From: Hydractinia symbiolongicarpus
Lineage: Eukaryota; Cnidaria; Hydrozoa; Anthoathecata; Hydractiniidae
Length of the DNA: 64,000 bases
Reading direction: 5' to 3'
Assembly: GCF_029227915.1 (NCBI RefSeq)
Contig: NC_079884.1
Coordinates: forward strand, 31,188,001-31,252,000
Shown here: positions 1 to 10,300 of the stretch, piece by piece
Layout: each line of letters opens with the position of its first letter
How positions within the stretch are numbered: position 1 is the stretch's first letter
Program-made: the position numbers and the translations under genes
Notes under the pieces: generated by a model
Database searches by the model: none
What the model saw: the letters and a program-made list of their open reading frames with translations, nothing else
What the model was told of the DNA's origin: nothing

Positions 1-6
1 GGACGG

Positions 7-21
7 CCCGTATAGTCGAAT
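7..21 (-). other. CENP-B-box-like motif (TTCG-N6-CGGG), spacer one base short
   Basis: On the minus strand the monomer start reads ATTCGACTATACGGG. The mammalian CENP-B box core is TTCG-N4-A-N2-CGGG, a seven-base spacer; here the spacer is six. The TTCG half is present in TAGTCGAATG and TAGTCGAAAG monomers and lost in TAGTCAAAAG and TAGTCAAATG monomers, so motif-positive and motif-negative copies are interspersed roughly half and half. The resemblance could be chance. Binding by a CENP-B-type or other pogo-transposase-derived protein is speculative. Confidence 0.25.
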
Positions 22-113
22 GTATACAAAGAAAGTACCCAGGGAGTAAATTCATTTCCCGAACGATTTTTTAAATTATTTTTCACCACTAAAACGCATG
101 AGACTTGTAGTTT

Positions 114-135
114 TCAAAAATGTTTTCATTTTTGA
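114..135. repeat. Conserved stem-loop element in the monomer (representative copy)
   Basis: Arms TCAAAAATG and CATTTTTGA are perfect reverse complements of 9 bases, separated by a four-base TTTT loop. The element recurs in most monomers at the same phase. Variants with TTAAAAATG or TTAGAAATG in the left arm have one or two mismatches but keep the outline. The stem is AT-rich, so stability in duplex DNA is modest. It could extrude as a cruciform under supercoiling or fold in a transcript. Function is not shown by sequence; it may simply be ancestral to the monomer. Confidence 0.85.
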
Positions 136-987
136 TGAGACGCTGAATAAAAGAAGTTTAATCGCCGGCAAACGAACACCTGCGATTTACCGTAAATCCC
201 GGGCTTGGCCCGTATAGTCGAATGTATACAAAGAAAGTACCCTGCGAGTAAACTCATTTCCAGAACGATTTTTTAAATTATTTTTCACCACTAAAACGCA
301 TAAGACTTGTAGTTTTTAAAAATGTTTTCATTTTTGATGAGATGCTGAATAAAAGAAGTTTAATCGCCGGCAAACGAAAACCCGCAATATCCCGCAAATC
401 CCGGGCTTGGCGCGTATAGTCAAAAGTTTCCAAAAAAGTACCCAGGGAGTAAATTCATTTCCCGAACGATTTTTTAAATTATTTCTCACCACCAAAACGC
501 ATGAGACTTGTAGTTTTCAAAAATGTTTTTATTTTTGATGAGACGCTGAATAAAAGAAGTTTAATCGCCGGCAAACGAACACCTGCGATTTACCGTAATT
601 CCCGGGCTTGGCCCGTATAGTCGAATGTATACAAAGAAAGTACCCTGTGAGTAAACTCATTTCCAGAACGATTTTTTAAATTATTTTTTCACCACTAAAA
701 CGCATAAGACTTGTAGTTTTTAAAAATGTTTTCATTTTTGATGAGACGCTGAATAAAAGAAGTTTAATCGCCGGCAAACGAACACTTGCGATTTCCCGTA
801 AATCCCGGACTCGGCCCGTATAGTCGAATGTATACAAAGAAAGTACCCAGGAAGTAAACTCATTTCCCGAACGATTTTTTAAATTATTTTTTCAACACTA
901 AAACGCATGAGACTTGTAGTTTTCAAAAATGTTTTCATTTTTGATGAGACGTATAATGAAAGAGGTTTAATCGCCGGCAAACGAAAA

Positions 988-1012
988 CCCGGGATTTCCT
1001 GTAATTCCCGGG
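988..1012. repeat. 25-bp GC-rich dyad, strong variant (CCCGGG at both ends)
   Basis: Arms CCCGGGATTT and AATTCCCGGG pair at 9 of 10 positions around a five-base loop CCTGT. The ordinary monomer has CCCGCGATTT, loop CCCGT and AAATCCCGGG, also 9 of 10, for example at 18676-18700. The strong form is tied to the variant whose upstream part reads GACGTATAATGAAAGAGG and it recurs near 2956, 9058, 9260, 11230, 37687, 41075, 44670, 46288, 48556 and 50271. At about 51082 it sits behind a different upstream half. Many other copies have CCCGGACTCGG or CCCTGGCTTGG on the right and pair less well. Confidence 0.8.
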
Positions 1013-1624
1013 ATTGGCCCGTATAGTCGAATGTATACAAAGAAAGTACCCAGGGAGTAAACTCATTTCCCGAACGACTTTTTAAATTATTTTTTCACCA
1101 CTAAAACGCATAAGACTTGTAGTTTTTAAAAATGTTTTCATTTTTGATAAGACGCTGAATAAAAGAAGTTTAATCGCTGGCAAACGAAAACCCGCCATTT
1201 CCCGTAAACCTTGGACTCGGCCCGTATAGTCAAAAGTATACAAAGAAAGTACCCAGGGAGTAAACTCATTTCCCGAACGATTTTTTATATTATTTTTTTA
1301 CCACTAAACGCATGAGACTTGTAGTTTTCAAAAATGTTTTCATATTTGATGGGACACTAAATAAAAGAAGTTTAATCGCCGGCAAACGAAAATCCGCGAT
1401 TTCCCGTAAATCCCGGGCTTGGCCCGTATAGTCGAATGTATACAAAGAAAGTACCCAGGGAGTAAATTCATTTCCCGAACGAGTTTTTAAATTATTTTTC
1501 ACCACTAAAACGCATGAGACTTGTAGTTTTCAAAAATGTTTTCATTTTTGATGAGACGCTGAATAAAAGAAGTTTAATCGCCGGCAAACGAACACCTGCG
1601 ATTTACCGTAAGTCCCGGGCTTGG

Positions 1625-1772
1625 CCCGTATAGTCGAATGTATACAAAGAAAGTACCCTGTGAGTAAACTCATTTCCAGAACGATTTTTTAAATTATTTT
1701 TCACCACTAAATAAAAGAAGTTTAGTCGCCGGCAAACGAAAACCAGCCATTTCCCGTAAACCTTGGACTCGG
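1625..1772 (+). repeat. 148-bp truncated monomer, first of about 14
   Basis: The middle of the monomer, including the stem-loop, is missing: CACCACTAAA runs directly into ATAAAAGAAG. The join falls on CACTAAA, which exists both in CACCACTAAAACG and in the variant GGGACACTAAATAAAAG, so a 7-base match between two positions explains a loss of about 54 bases. The junction is found at about 1705, 3673, 4215, 7806, 9979, 11949, 39213, 42805, 46805, 47357, 47909, 49070, 49622 and 51593. It is confined to blocks A and A'. Most copies were clearly spread as parts of larger duplications. Confidence 0.9.
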
Positions 1773-3669
1773 CCCGTATAGTCAAAAGTTTCCAAAAAAG
1801 TACCCAGGGAGTAAATTCATTTCCCGAACGATTTTTTAAATTATTTCTCACCACCAAAACGCATGAGACTTGTAGTTTTCAAAAATGTTTTTATTTTTGA
1901 TGAGACGCTGAATAAAAGAAGTTTAATCGCCGGCAAACGAACACCTGCGATTTACCGTAATTCCCGGGCTTGGCCCGTATAGTCGAATGTATACAAAGAA
2001 AGTACCCTGTGAGTAAACTCATTTCCAGAACGATTTTTTAAATTATTTTTTCACCACTAAAACGCATAAGACTTGTAGTTTTTAAAAATGTTTTCATTTT
2101 TGATGAGACGCTGAATAAAAGAAGTTTAATCGCCGGCAAACGAACACTTGCGATTTCCCGTAAATCCCGGACTCGGCCCGTATAGTCGAATGTATACAAA
2201 GAAAGTACCCAGGAAGTAAACTCATTTCCCGAACGATTTTTTAAATTATTTTTCACCACTAAAACGCATAAGACTTGTAGTTTTTAAAAATGTTTTCATT
2301 TTTGATGAGATGCTGAATAAAAGAAGTTTAATCGCCGGCAAACGAAAACCCGCAATATCCCGCAAATCCCGGGCTTGGCGCGTATAGTCAAAAGTTTCCA
2401 AAAAAGTACCCAGGGAGTAAATTCATTTCCCGAACGATTTTTTAAATTATTTCTCACCACCAAAACGCATGAGACTTGTAGTTTTCAAAAATGTTTTTAT
2501 TTTTGATGAGACGCTGAATAAAAGAAGTTTAATCGCCGGCAAACGAACACCTGCGATTTACCGTAATTCCCGGGCTTGGCCCGTATAGTCGAATGTATAC
2601 AAAGAAAGTACCCTGTGAGTAAACTCATTTCCAGAACGATTTTTTAAATTATTTTTTCACCACTAAAACGCATAAGACTTGTAGTTTTTAAAAATGTTTT
2701 CATTTTTGATGAGACGCTGAATAAAAGAAGTTTAATCGCCGGCAAACGAACACTTGCGATTTCCCGTAAATCCCGGACTCGGCCCGTATAGTCGAATGTA
2801 TACAAAGAAAGTACCCAGGAAGTAAACTCATTTCCCGAACGATTTTTTAAATTATTTTTTCAACACTAAAACGCATGAGACTTGTAGTTTTCAAAAATGT
2901 TTTCATTTTTGATGAGACGTATAATGAAAGAGGTTTAATCGCCGGCAAACGAAAACCCGGGATTTCCTGTAATTCCCGGGATTGGCCCGTATAGTCGAAT
3001 GTATACAAAGAAAGTACCCAGGGAGTAAACTCATTTCCCGAACGACTTTTTAAATTATTTTTTCACCACTAAAACGCATAAGACTTGTAGTTTTTAAAAA
3101 TGTTTTCATTTTTGATAAGACGCTGAATAAAAGAAGTTTAATCGCTGGCAAACGAAAACCCGCCATTTCCCGTAAACCTTGGACTCGGCCCGTATAGTCA
3201 AAAGTATACAAAGAAAGTACCCAGGGAGTAAACTCATTTCCCGAACGATTTTTTATATTATTTTTTTACCACTAAACGCATGAGACTTGTAGTTTTCAAA
3301 AATGTTTTCATATTTGATGGGACACTAAATAAAAGAAGTTTAATCGCCGGCAAACGAAAATCCGCGATTTCCCGTAAATCCCGGGCTTGGCCCGTATAGT
3401 CGAATGTATACAAAGAAAGTACCCAGGGAGTAAATTCATTTCCCGAACGAGTTTTTAAATTATTTTTCACCACTAAAACGCATGAGACTTGTAGTTTTCA
3501 AAAATGTTTTCATTTTTGATGAGACGCTGAATAAAAGAAGTTTAATCGCCGGCAAACGAACACCTGCGATTTACCGTAAGTCCCGGGCTTGGCCCGTATA
3601 GTCGAATGTATACAAAGAAAGTACCCTGTGAGTAAACTCATTTCCAGAACGATTTTTTAAATTATTTTT

Positions 3670-4652
3670 CACCACTAAATAAAAGAAGTTTAGTCGCCGG
3701 CAAACGAAAACCAGCCATTTCCCGTAAACCTTGGACTCGGCCCGTATAGTCAAAAGTATACAAAGAAAGTACCCAGGGAGTAAACTCATTTCCCGAACGA
3801 TTTTTTATATTATTTTTTTACCACTAAACGCACGAGACTTGTAGTTTTCAAAAATGTTTTCATATTTGATGGGACACTAAATAAAAGAAGTTTAATCGCC
3901 GGCAAACGAAAATCCGCGATTTACCGTAAATCCCGGGCTTGGCCCGTATAGTCGAATGTATACAAAGAAAGTACCCTGTGAGTAAACTCATTTCCAGAAC
4001 GATTTTTTAAATTATTTTTTCACTACTAAAACGGATAAGACTTGTAGTTTTCAAAAATGTTTTCATTTTTGATGAGACGCTGAATAAAAGAAGTTTAATC
4101 GCCGGCAAACGAACACCTGCGATTTACCGTAAGTCCCGGGCTTGGCCCGTATAGTCGAATGTATACAAAGAAAGTACCCTGTGAGTAAACTCATTTCCAG
4201 AACGATTTTTTCACCACTAAATAAAAGAAGTTTAGTCGCCGGCAAACGAAAACCAGCCATTTCCCGTAAACCTTGGACTCGGCCCGTATAGTCAAAAGTA
4301 TACAAAGAAAGTACCCAGGGAGTAAACTCATTTCCCGAACGATTTTTTATATTATTTTTTTACCACTAAACGCACGAGACTTGTAGTTTTCAAAAATGTT
4401 TTCATATTTGATGGGACACTAAATAAAAGAAGTTTAATCGCCGGCAAACGAAAATCCGCGATTTACCGTAAATCCCGGGCTTGGCCCGTATAGTCGAATG
4501 TATACAAAGAAAGTACCCTGTGAGTAAACTCATTTCCAGAACGATTTTTTAAATTATTTTTTCACTACTAAAACGCATAAGACTTGTAGTTTTTAAAAAT
4601 GTTTTCATTTTTGATGAGACGCTGAATAAAAGAAGTTTAATCGCCGGCACAC
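3670..4652 (+). repeat. Local 542-bp tandem duplication
   Basis: About 3670-4110 recurs at 4212-4652 with offset 542, that is two full monomers and one short one. Both copies share CACTAAATAAAAG followed by TTTAGTCGCC and the CACGAGAC variant. The short monomer between them (4146-4282) is 137 bp because it has lost a further 11 bases between two T runs upstream of its CACTAAA junction. Confidence 0.82.
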
Positions 4653-6178
4653 GAAAACCCGCAATATCCCGTAAATCCCGGGCTTGGCCCGTATAGTCAA
4701 AAGTTTCCAAAAAAGTACCCAGGGAGTAAATTCATTTCCCGAACGATTTTTTAAATTATTTTTCACCACTAAAACGCATGAGACTTGTAGTTTTCAAAAA
4801 TGTTTTCATTTTTGATGAGACGCTGAATAAAAGAAGTTTAATCGCCGGCAAACGAACACCTGCGATTTACCGTAAATCCCGGGCTTGGCCCGTATAGTCG
4901 AATGTATACAAAGAAAGTACCCTGTGAGTAAACTCATTTCCAGAACGATTTTTTAAATTATTTTTTCACCACTAAAACGCATAAGACTTGTAGTTTTTAA
5001 AAATGTTTTCATTTTTGATGAGACGCTGAATAAAAGAAGTTTAATCGCCGGCAAACAAACACCTGCGATTTCCCGTAAATCCCGGACTCGGCCCGTATAG
5101 TCAAAAGTATACAAAGAAAGTACCCAGGGAGTAAACTCATTTCCCGAACGATTTTTTAAATTATTTTTTCACCACTAAAACGCATGAGACTTGTAGTTTT
5201 TAAAAATGTTTTCACTTTTGATGAGACGCCTAATGAAAGAGGTTTAATCGCCGGCAAACGAAATCCCGCGATTTCCCGTAAATCCGGGGCTTGGCCCGTA
5301 TAGTCGAATGTATACAAAGAAAGTACCCTGTGAGTAAACTCATTTCCAGAACGATTTTTTAAATTATTTTTTCACCACTAAAACGCATGAGACTTGTAGT
5401 TTTCAAACTTGTTTTCATTTTTGTTGAGACGCTGAATAAAAGAAGTTTAATCGCCGGCAAACGAACACCTGCGATTTCCCGTAAATCCCGGACTCGGCCC
5501 GTATCGTCAAAAGTATACAAAGAAAGTACCCAGGGAGTAAACTAATTTCACAAACGATTTTTTAAATTATTATTTCACCACTAAAGCCCATGAGACTTGT
5601 AGTTTTTAAAAATGTTTTCATTTTTCATGAGACGCTGAATAAAAGAAGTTTAATCGCCGGCAAACGAAAACCCGCAATTTCCCGTAAATCCCGGACTCGG
5701 CCTGTATAGTCAAAAGTATACAAAGAAAGTACCCAGGGAGTAAACTCATTTCCCAAACGATCTTTTAAATTATTATTTCACCACTAAAGCCCATGAGACT
5801 TGTAGTTTTTAAAAATGTTTTCATTTTTGATGAGACGCTGAATAAAAGAAGTTTAATCGCCGGCAAACGAAAACCCGCGATTTCTCGTAAATCCCGGACT
5901 CGGTCCGTATGGTCAAAAGTATACAAGGAAAATACCCAGTGAGTAAACTCATTTCCCGTATGAATTTTTAAATTATTTTTTCACCACTAAAACGCATGAG
6001 ACTTGTAGTTTTTAAAAATGTTTTCATTTTTGATGAGACGCTGAATAAAAGAAGTTTAATCGCCGGCAAACGAAAACCTGCGATTTCCAGTAAATCCCGG
6101 ACTCGGCCCGTATAGTCAAAAGTATACAAAGAAAGTACCCAGGGAGTAAACTCATTTCCAGAACGATTTTTTAAATTA
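4212..6178 (+). repeat. Segment paralogous to about 11.95-14.1 kb
   Basis: The private variant CGGCACACGAAAAC at about 4645 recurs at about 12379 (offset 7,734). After one extra monomer in the second copy the offset becomes 7,937, seen at CAAACTTG (5404 and 13341) and at the GGTCAAAAG variant (5911 and 13848). The extra monomer carries the T-rich TTTTTTTAATTTTTTTTTC tract. Similarity ends near 6178/14115, where the second copy lacks a monomer with CGCTCGATTTCCCGTACATCC. Confidence 0.8.
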
Positions 6179-7329
6179 TTTTTTCACCACTAAAACGCAT
6201 GAGACTTGTAGTTTTCAAAAATGTTTTCATTTTTGATGAGACGCTGAATAAAAGGAGTTTAATCGCCGGCAAACGAAAACGCTCGATTTCCCGTACATCC
6301 TGGACTCGGCCCGTATAGTCAAAAGTATACAAAGAAAGTACCCAGGGAGTAAACTCATTTCCCGAACGATTTTTTAAATTATATTTTCACCACTAAAACG
6401 CATGAGACTTGTAGTTTTTAGAAATGTTTTCATTTTTGATGAGACGTTAGTGAAAGTGGTTTAATAGCTGGCAAACGAAAACCCGCGATTTCCCGTAAAT
6501 CCCTGGCTTGGCCCGTTTAGTCGAATGTATACAAAGAAAGTACCCTGTGAGTGAACTCATTTCCAAAACGATTTTTTAAATTATTATTTCACCACTAAAG
6601 CCCATGAGACTTGTAGTTTTTAAAAATGTTTTCATTTTTGATGAGACGCTGAATAAAAGAAGTTTAATCGCCGGCAAACGAAAACCTGCGATTTCCAGTA
6701 AATCCCGGACTCGGCCCGTATAGTCAAAACTATACAAAGAAAGTACCCAGGGAGTAAACTCATTTCCCGAACGATTTTTTAAATTATTTTTTCACCACTA
6801 AAACGCATAAGACTTGTACTTTTCAGAAATGTTTTCATTTTTGGTGAGACCCTTAATGAAAGTGGTTTAATCGACGGCAAACCAAAACCCGCGATTTTCC
6901 GTAAATCCCGGGCTTGGCCCGTATAGTCGAATGAATACAAAGAAAGTACCCTGTGAGTAAACTCATTTCCAGAACGATTTTTTAAATTATATTTTCACCA
7001 CTAAAACGCATGAGACCTGTAGTTTTTAGAAATGTTTTCATTTTTGATGAGACGTTAGTGAAAGTGGTTTATTCGCTGGCAAACAAAAACCCGCGATTTC
7101 CCGTAAATCCCTGGCTTGGCCCGTTTAGTCGAATGTATACAAAGAAAGTACCCTGTGAGTGAACTCATTTCCAAAACGTTTTTTTAAATTATTATTTCAC
7201 CACTAAAGCCCATGAGACTTGTAGTTTTCAGAAATGTTTTCATTTTTGATGAGACGCTTAGTGAATGTGGTTTAATAGCCGGCAAACGAAAACCCGTGAT
7301 TTCCTGTAAATCCTGGGCTTGGCCCGTAT
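6178..7329 (+). repeat. E-type monomers inside block A
   Basis: These monomers have TTATATTTTCACC, TTTTTAGAAATG, GTTAGTGAAAGTGG and CCCTGGCTTGGCCCGTTTAG, the variant set of block E. GACGTTAGTG appears at 6443 and 7051 (offset 608, three monomers). The rare GTACTTTTCAG is at 6815 and again at 14753 (offset 7,938), tying this stretch to the start of block E. Confidence 0.75.
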
Positions 7330-10300
7330 AGTCAAAAGTATACAAAGAAAGTACCCAGGGAGTAAACTCATTTCCCGAACGATTTTTTATATTATTTTTT
7401 TACCACTAAACGCATGAGACTTGTAGTTTTCAAAAATGTTTTCATATTTGATGGGACACTAAATAAAAGAAGTTTAATCGCCAGCAAACGAAAATCCGCG
7501 ATTTCCCGTAAATCCCGGGATGGCCCGTATAGTCGAATGTATACAAAGAAAGTACCCAGGGAGTAAATTCATTTCCCGAACGATTTTTTAAATTATTTTT
7601 CACCACTAAAACGCATGAGACTTGTAGTTTTCAAAAATGTTTTCATTTTTGATGAGACGCTGAATAAAAGAATTTTAATCGCCGGCAAACGAACACCTGC
7701 GATTTACCGTAAATCCAGGGCTTGGCCCGTATAGTCGAATGTATACAAAGAAAGTACCCTGCGAGTAAACTCATTTCCAGAACGATTTTTTAAATTATTT
7801 TTCACCACTAAATAAAAGAAGTTTAATCGCCGGCAAACGAAAACCCGCCATTTCCCGTAAACCTTGGACTCGGCCCGTACAGTCAAAAGTATACAAAGAA
7901 AGTACCCAGGGAGTAAACTCATTTCCCGAACGATTTTTTATATTATTTTTTTACCACTAAACGCACGAGACTTGTAGTTTTCAAAAATGTTTTCATATTT
8001 GATGGGACACTAAATAAAAGAAGTTTAATCGCCGGCAAACGAAAATCCGCGATTTACCGTAAATCCCGGGCTTGGCCCGTATAGTCGAATGTATACAAAG
8101 AAAGTACCCTGTGAGTAAACTCATTTCCAGAACGATTTTTTAAATTATTTTTTCACTACTAAAACGCATAAGACTTGTAGTTTTTAAAAATGTTTTCATT
8201 TTTGATGAGATGCTGAATAAAAGAAGTTTAATCGCCGGCAAACGAAAACCCTCAATATCCCGCAAATCCCGGGCTTGGCCCGTATAGTCAAAAGTTTCCA
8301 AAAAAGTACCCAGGGAGTAAATTCATTTCCCGAACGATTTTTTAAATTATTTCTCACCACCAAAACGCATGAGACTTGTAGTTTTCAAAAATGTTTTCAT
8401 TTTTGATGAGACGCTGAATAAAAGAAGTTTAATCGCCGGCAAACGAACACCTGCGATTTACCGTAAATCCCGGGCTTGGCCCGTATAGTCGAATGTATAC
8501 AAAGAAAGTACCCTGTGAGTAAACTCATTTCCAGAACGATTTTTTAAATTATTTTTTCACCACTAAAACGCATAAGACTTGTAGTTTTTAAAAATGTTTT
8601 CATTTTTGATGAGACGCTGAATAAAAGAAGTTTAATCGCCGGCAAACGAACACCTGCGATTTCCCGTAAATCCCGGACTCGGCCCGTATAGTCAAAAGTA
8701 TACAAAGAAAGTACCCAGGGAGTAAACTCATTTCCCGAACGATTTTTTAAATAATTTTTTCACCACTAAAACGCATGAGACTTGTAGTTTTTAAAAATGT
8801 TTTCACTTTTGATGAGACGCCTAATGAAAGAGGTTTAATCGCCAGCAAACGAAATCCCGCGATTTCCCGTAAATCCGGGGCTTGGCCCGTATAGTCGAAT
8901 GTATACAAAGAAAGTACCCAGGAAGTAAACTCATTTCCCGAACGATTTTTTAAATTACTTTTTCAACACTAAAACGCATGAGACTTGTAGTTTTCAAAAA
9001 TGTTTTCATTTTTGATGAGACGTATAATGAAAGAGGTTTAATCGCCGGCAAACGAAAACCCGGGATTTTCTGTAATTCCCGGGATTGGCCCGTATAGTCG
9101 AATGTATACAAAGAAAGTACCCAGGAAGTAAACTCATTTCCCGAACGATTTTTTAAATTACTTTTTCAACACTAAAACGCATGAGACTTGTAGTTTTCAA
9201 AAATGTTTTCATTTTTGATGAGACGTATAATGAAAGAGGTTTAATCGCCGGCAAACGAAAACCCGGGATTTTCTGTAATTCCCGGGATTGGCCCGTATAG
9301 TCGAATGTATACAAAGAAAGTACCCAGGGAGTAAACTCATTTCCCGAACGACTTTTTAAATTATTTTTTCACCACTAAAACGCATAAGACTTGTAGTTTT
9401 TAAAAATGTTTTCATTTTTGATGAGACGCTGAATAAAAGAAGTTTAATCGCCGGCAAACGAAAACCCGCCATTTCCCGTAAACCTTGGACTCGGCCCATA
9501 TAGTCAAAAGTATACAAAGAAAGTACCCAGGGAGTAAACTCATTTCCCGAACGATTTTTTATATTATTTTTTTACCACTAAACGCATGAGACTTGTAGTT
9601 TTCAAAAATGTTTTCATATTTGATGGGACACTAAATAAAAGAAGTTTAATCGCCGGCAAACGAAAATCCGCGATTTCCCGTAAATCCCGGGCTTGGCCCG
9701 TATAGTCGAATGTATACAAAGAAAGTACCCAGGGAGTAAATTCATTTCCCGAACGATTTTTTAAATTATTTTTCACCACTAAAACGCATGAGACTTGTAG
9801 TTTTCAAAAATGTTTTCATTTTTGATGAGACGCTGAATAAAAGAAGTTTAATCGCCGGCAAACGAACACCTGCGATTTACCGTAAATCCCGGGCTTGGCC
9901 CGTATAGTCGAATGTATACAAAGAAAGTACCCTGTGAGTAAACTCATTTCCAGAACGATTTTTTAAATTATTTTTCACCACTAAATAAAAGAAGTTTAAT
10001 CGCCGGCAAACGAAAACCAGCCATTTCCCGTAAACCTTGGATTCGGCCCATATAGTCAAAAGTATACAAAGAAAGTACCCAGGGAGTAAACTCATTTCCC
10101 GAACGATTTTTTATATTATTTTTTTACCACTAAACGCACGAGACTTGTAGTTTTCAAAAATGTTTTCATATTTGATGGGACACTAAATAAAAGAAGTTTA
10201 ATCGCCGGCAAACGAAAATCCGCGATTTACCGTAAATCCCGGGCTTGGCCCGTATAGTCGAATGTATACAAAGAAAGTACCCTGTGAGTAAACTCATTTC

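Larger units (their letters stand above)
7..208 (+). repeat. Reference 202-bp satellite monomer
   Basis: This copy is used as a guide to the internal layout, with phase set at CCCGTATAG. In order it holds a minus-strand TTCG-N6-CGGG motif (7-21), the palindrome GTATAC (22-27), a conserved AGTACCCAGGGAGTAAA-type stretch (about 34-50), an AT-rich tract (about 65-83), CACCACTAAAACGCATGAGAC (from about 84), a perfect stem-loop (114-135), the palindrome GCCGGC (164-169), and a dyad ending in CCCGGG (179-203). Two broad classes exist across the array. One has TAGTCGAATG, usually followed by CCCTGTGAG and CCAGAACG or CCAAAACG. The other has TAGTCAAAAG followed by CCCAGGGAG and CCCGAACG. Mixed types such as this copy also occur. 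Confidence 0.93.
262..3755 (+). repeat. Two tandem copies of a 1,968-bp higher-order repeat
   Basis: Sequence from about 262 to 1787 recurs at 2230 to 3755 with a constant offset of 1,968, including private markers such as GGCGCGTATAGTC (411 and 2379), GTATAATGAAAG and the truncated monomer (junctions 1705 and 3673). The unit is nine full monomers plus one of 148 bp. Inside it, 421 to about 883 also recurs at 1783 to about 2245 (offset 1,362), so the unit itself arose from an earlier duplication. Identity breaks where CAAAAGTTTCC at 1783 faces CAAAAGTATAC at 3751. Confidence 0.88.

Noticed and set aside
7-23. A true CENP-B box
   Set aside because: The spacer between TTCG and CGGG is six bases, not seven, so it does not meet the family consensus; kept only as a box-like motif.
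7-208. tRNA-derived SINE origin of the monomer
   Set aside because: No B-box (GGTTCGANNCC) on either strand, no A-rich tail, and no target-site duplications; copies are only in tandem.
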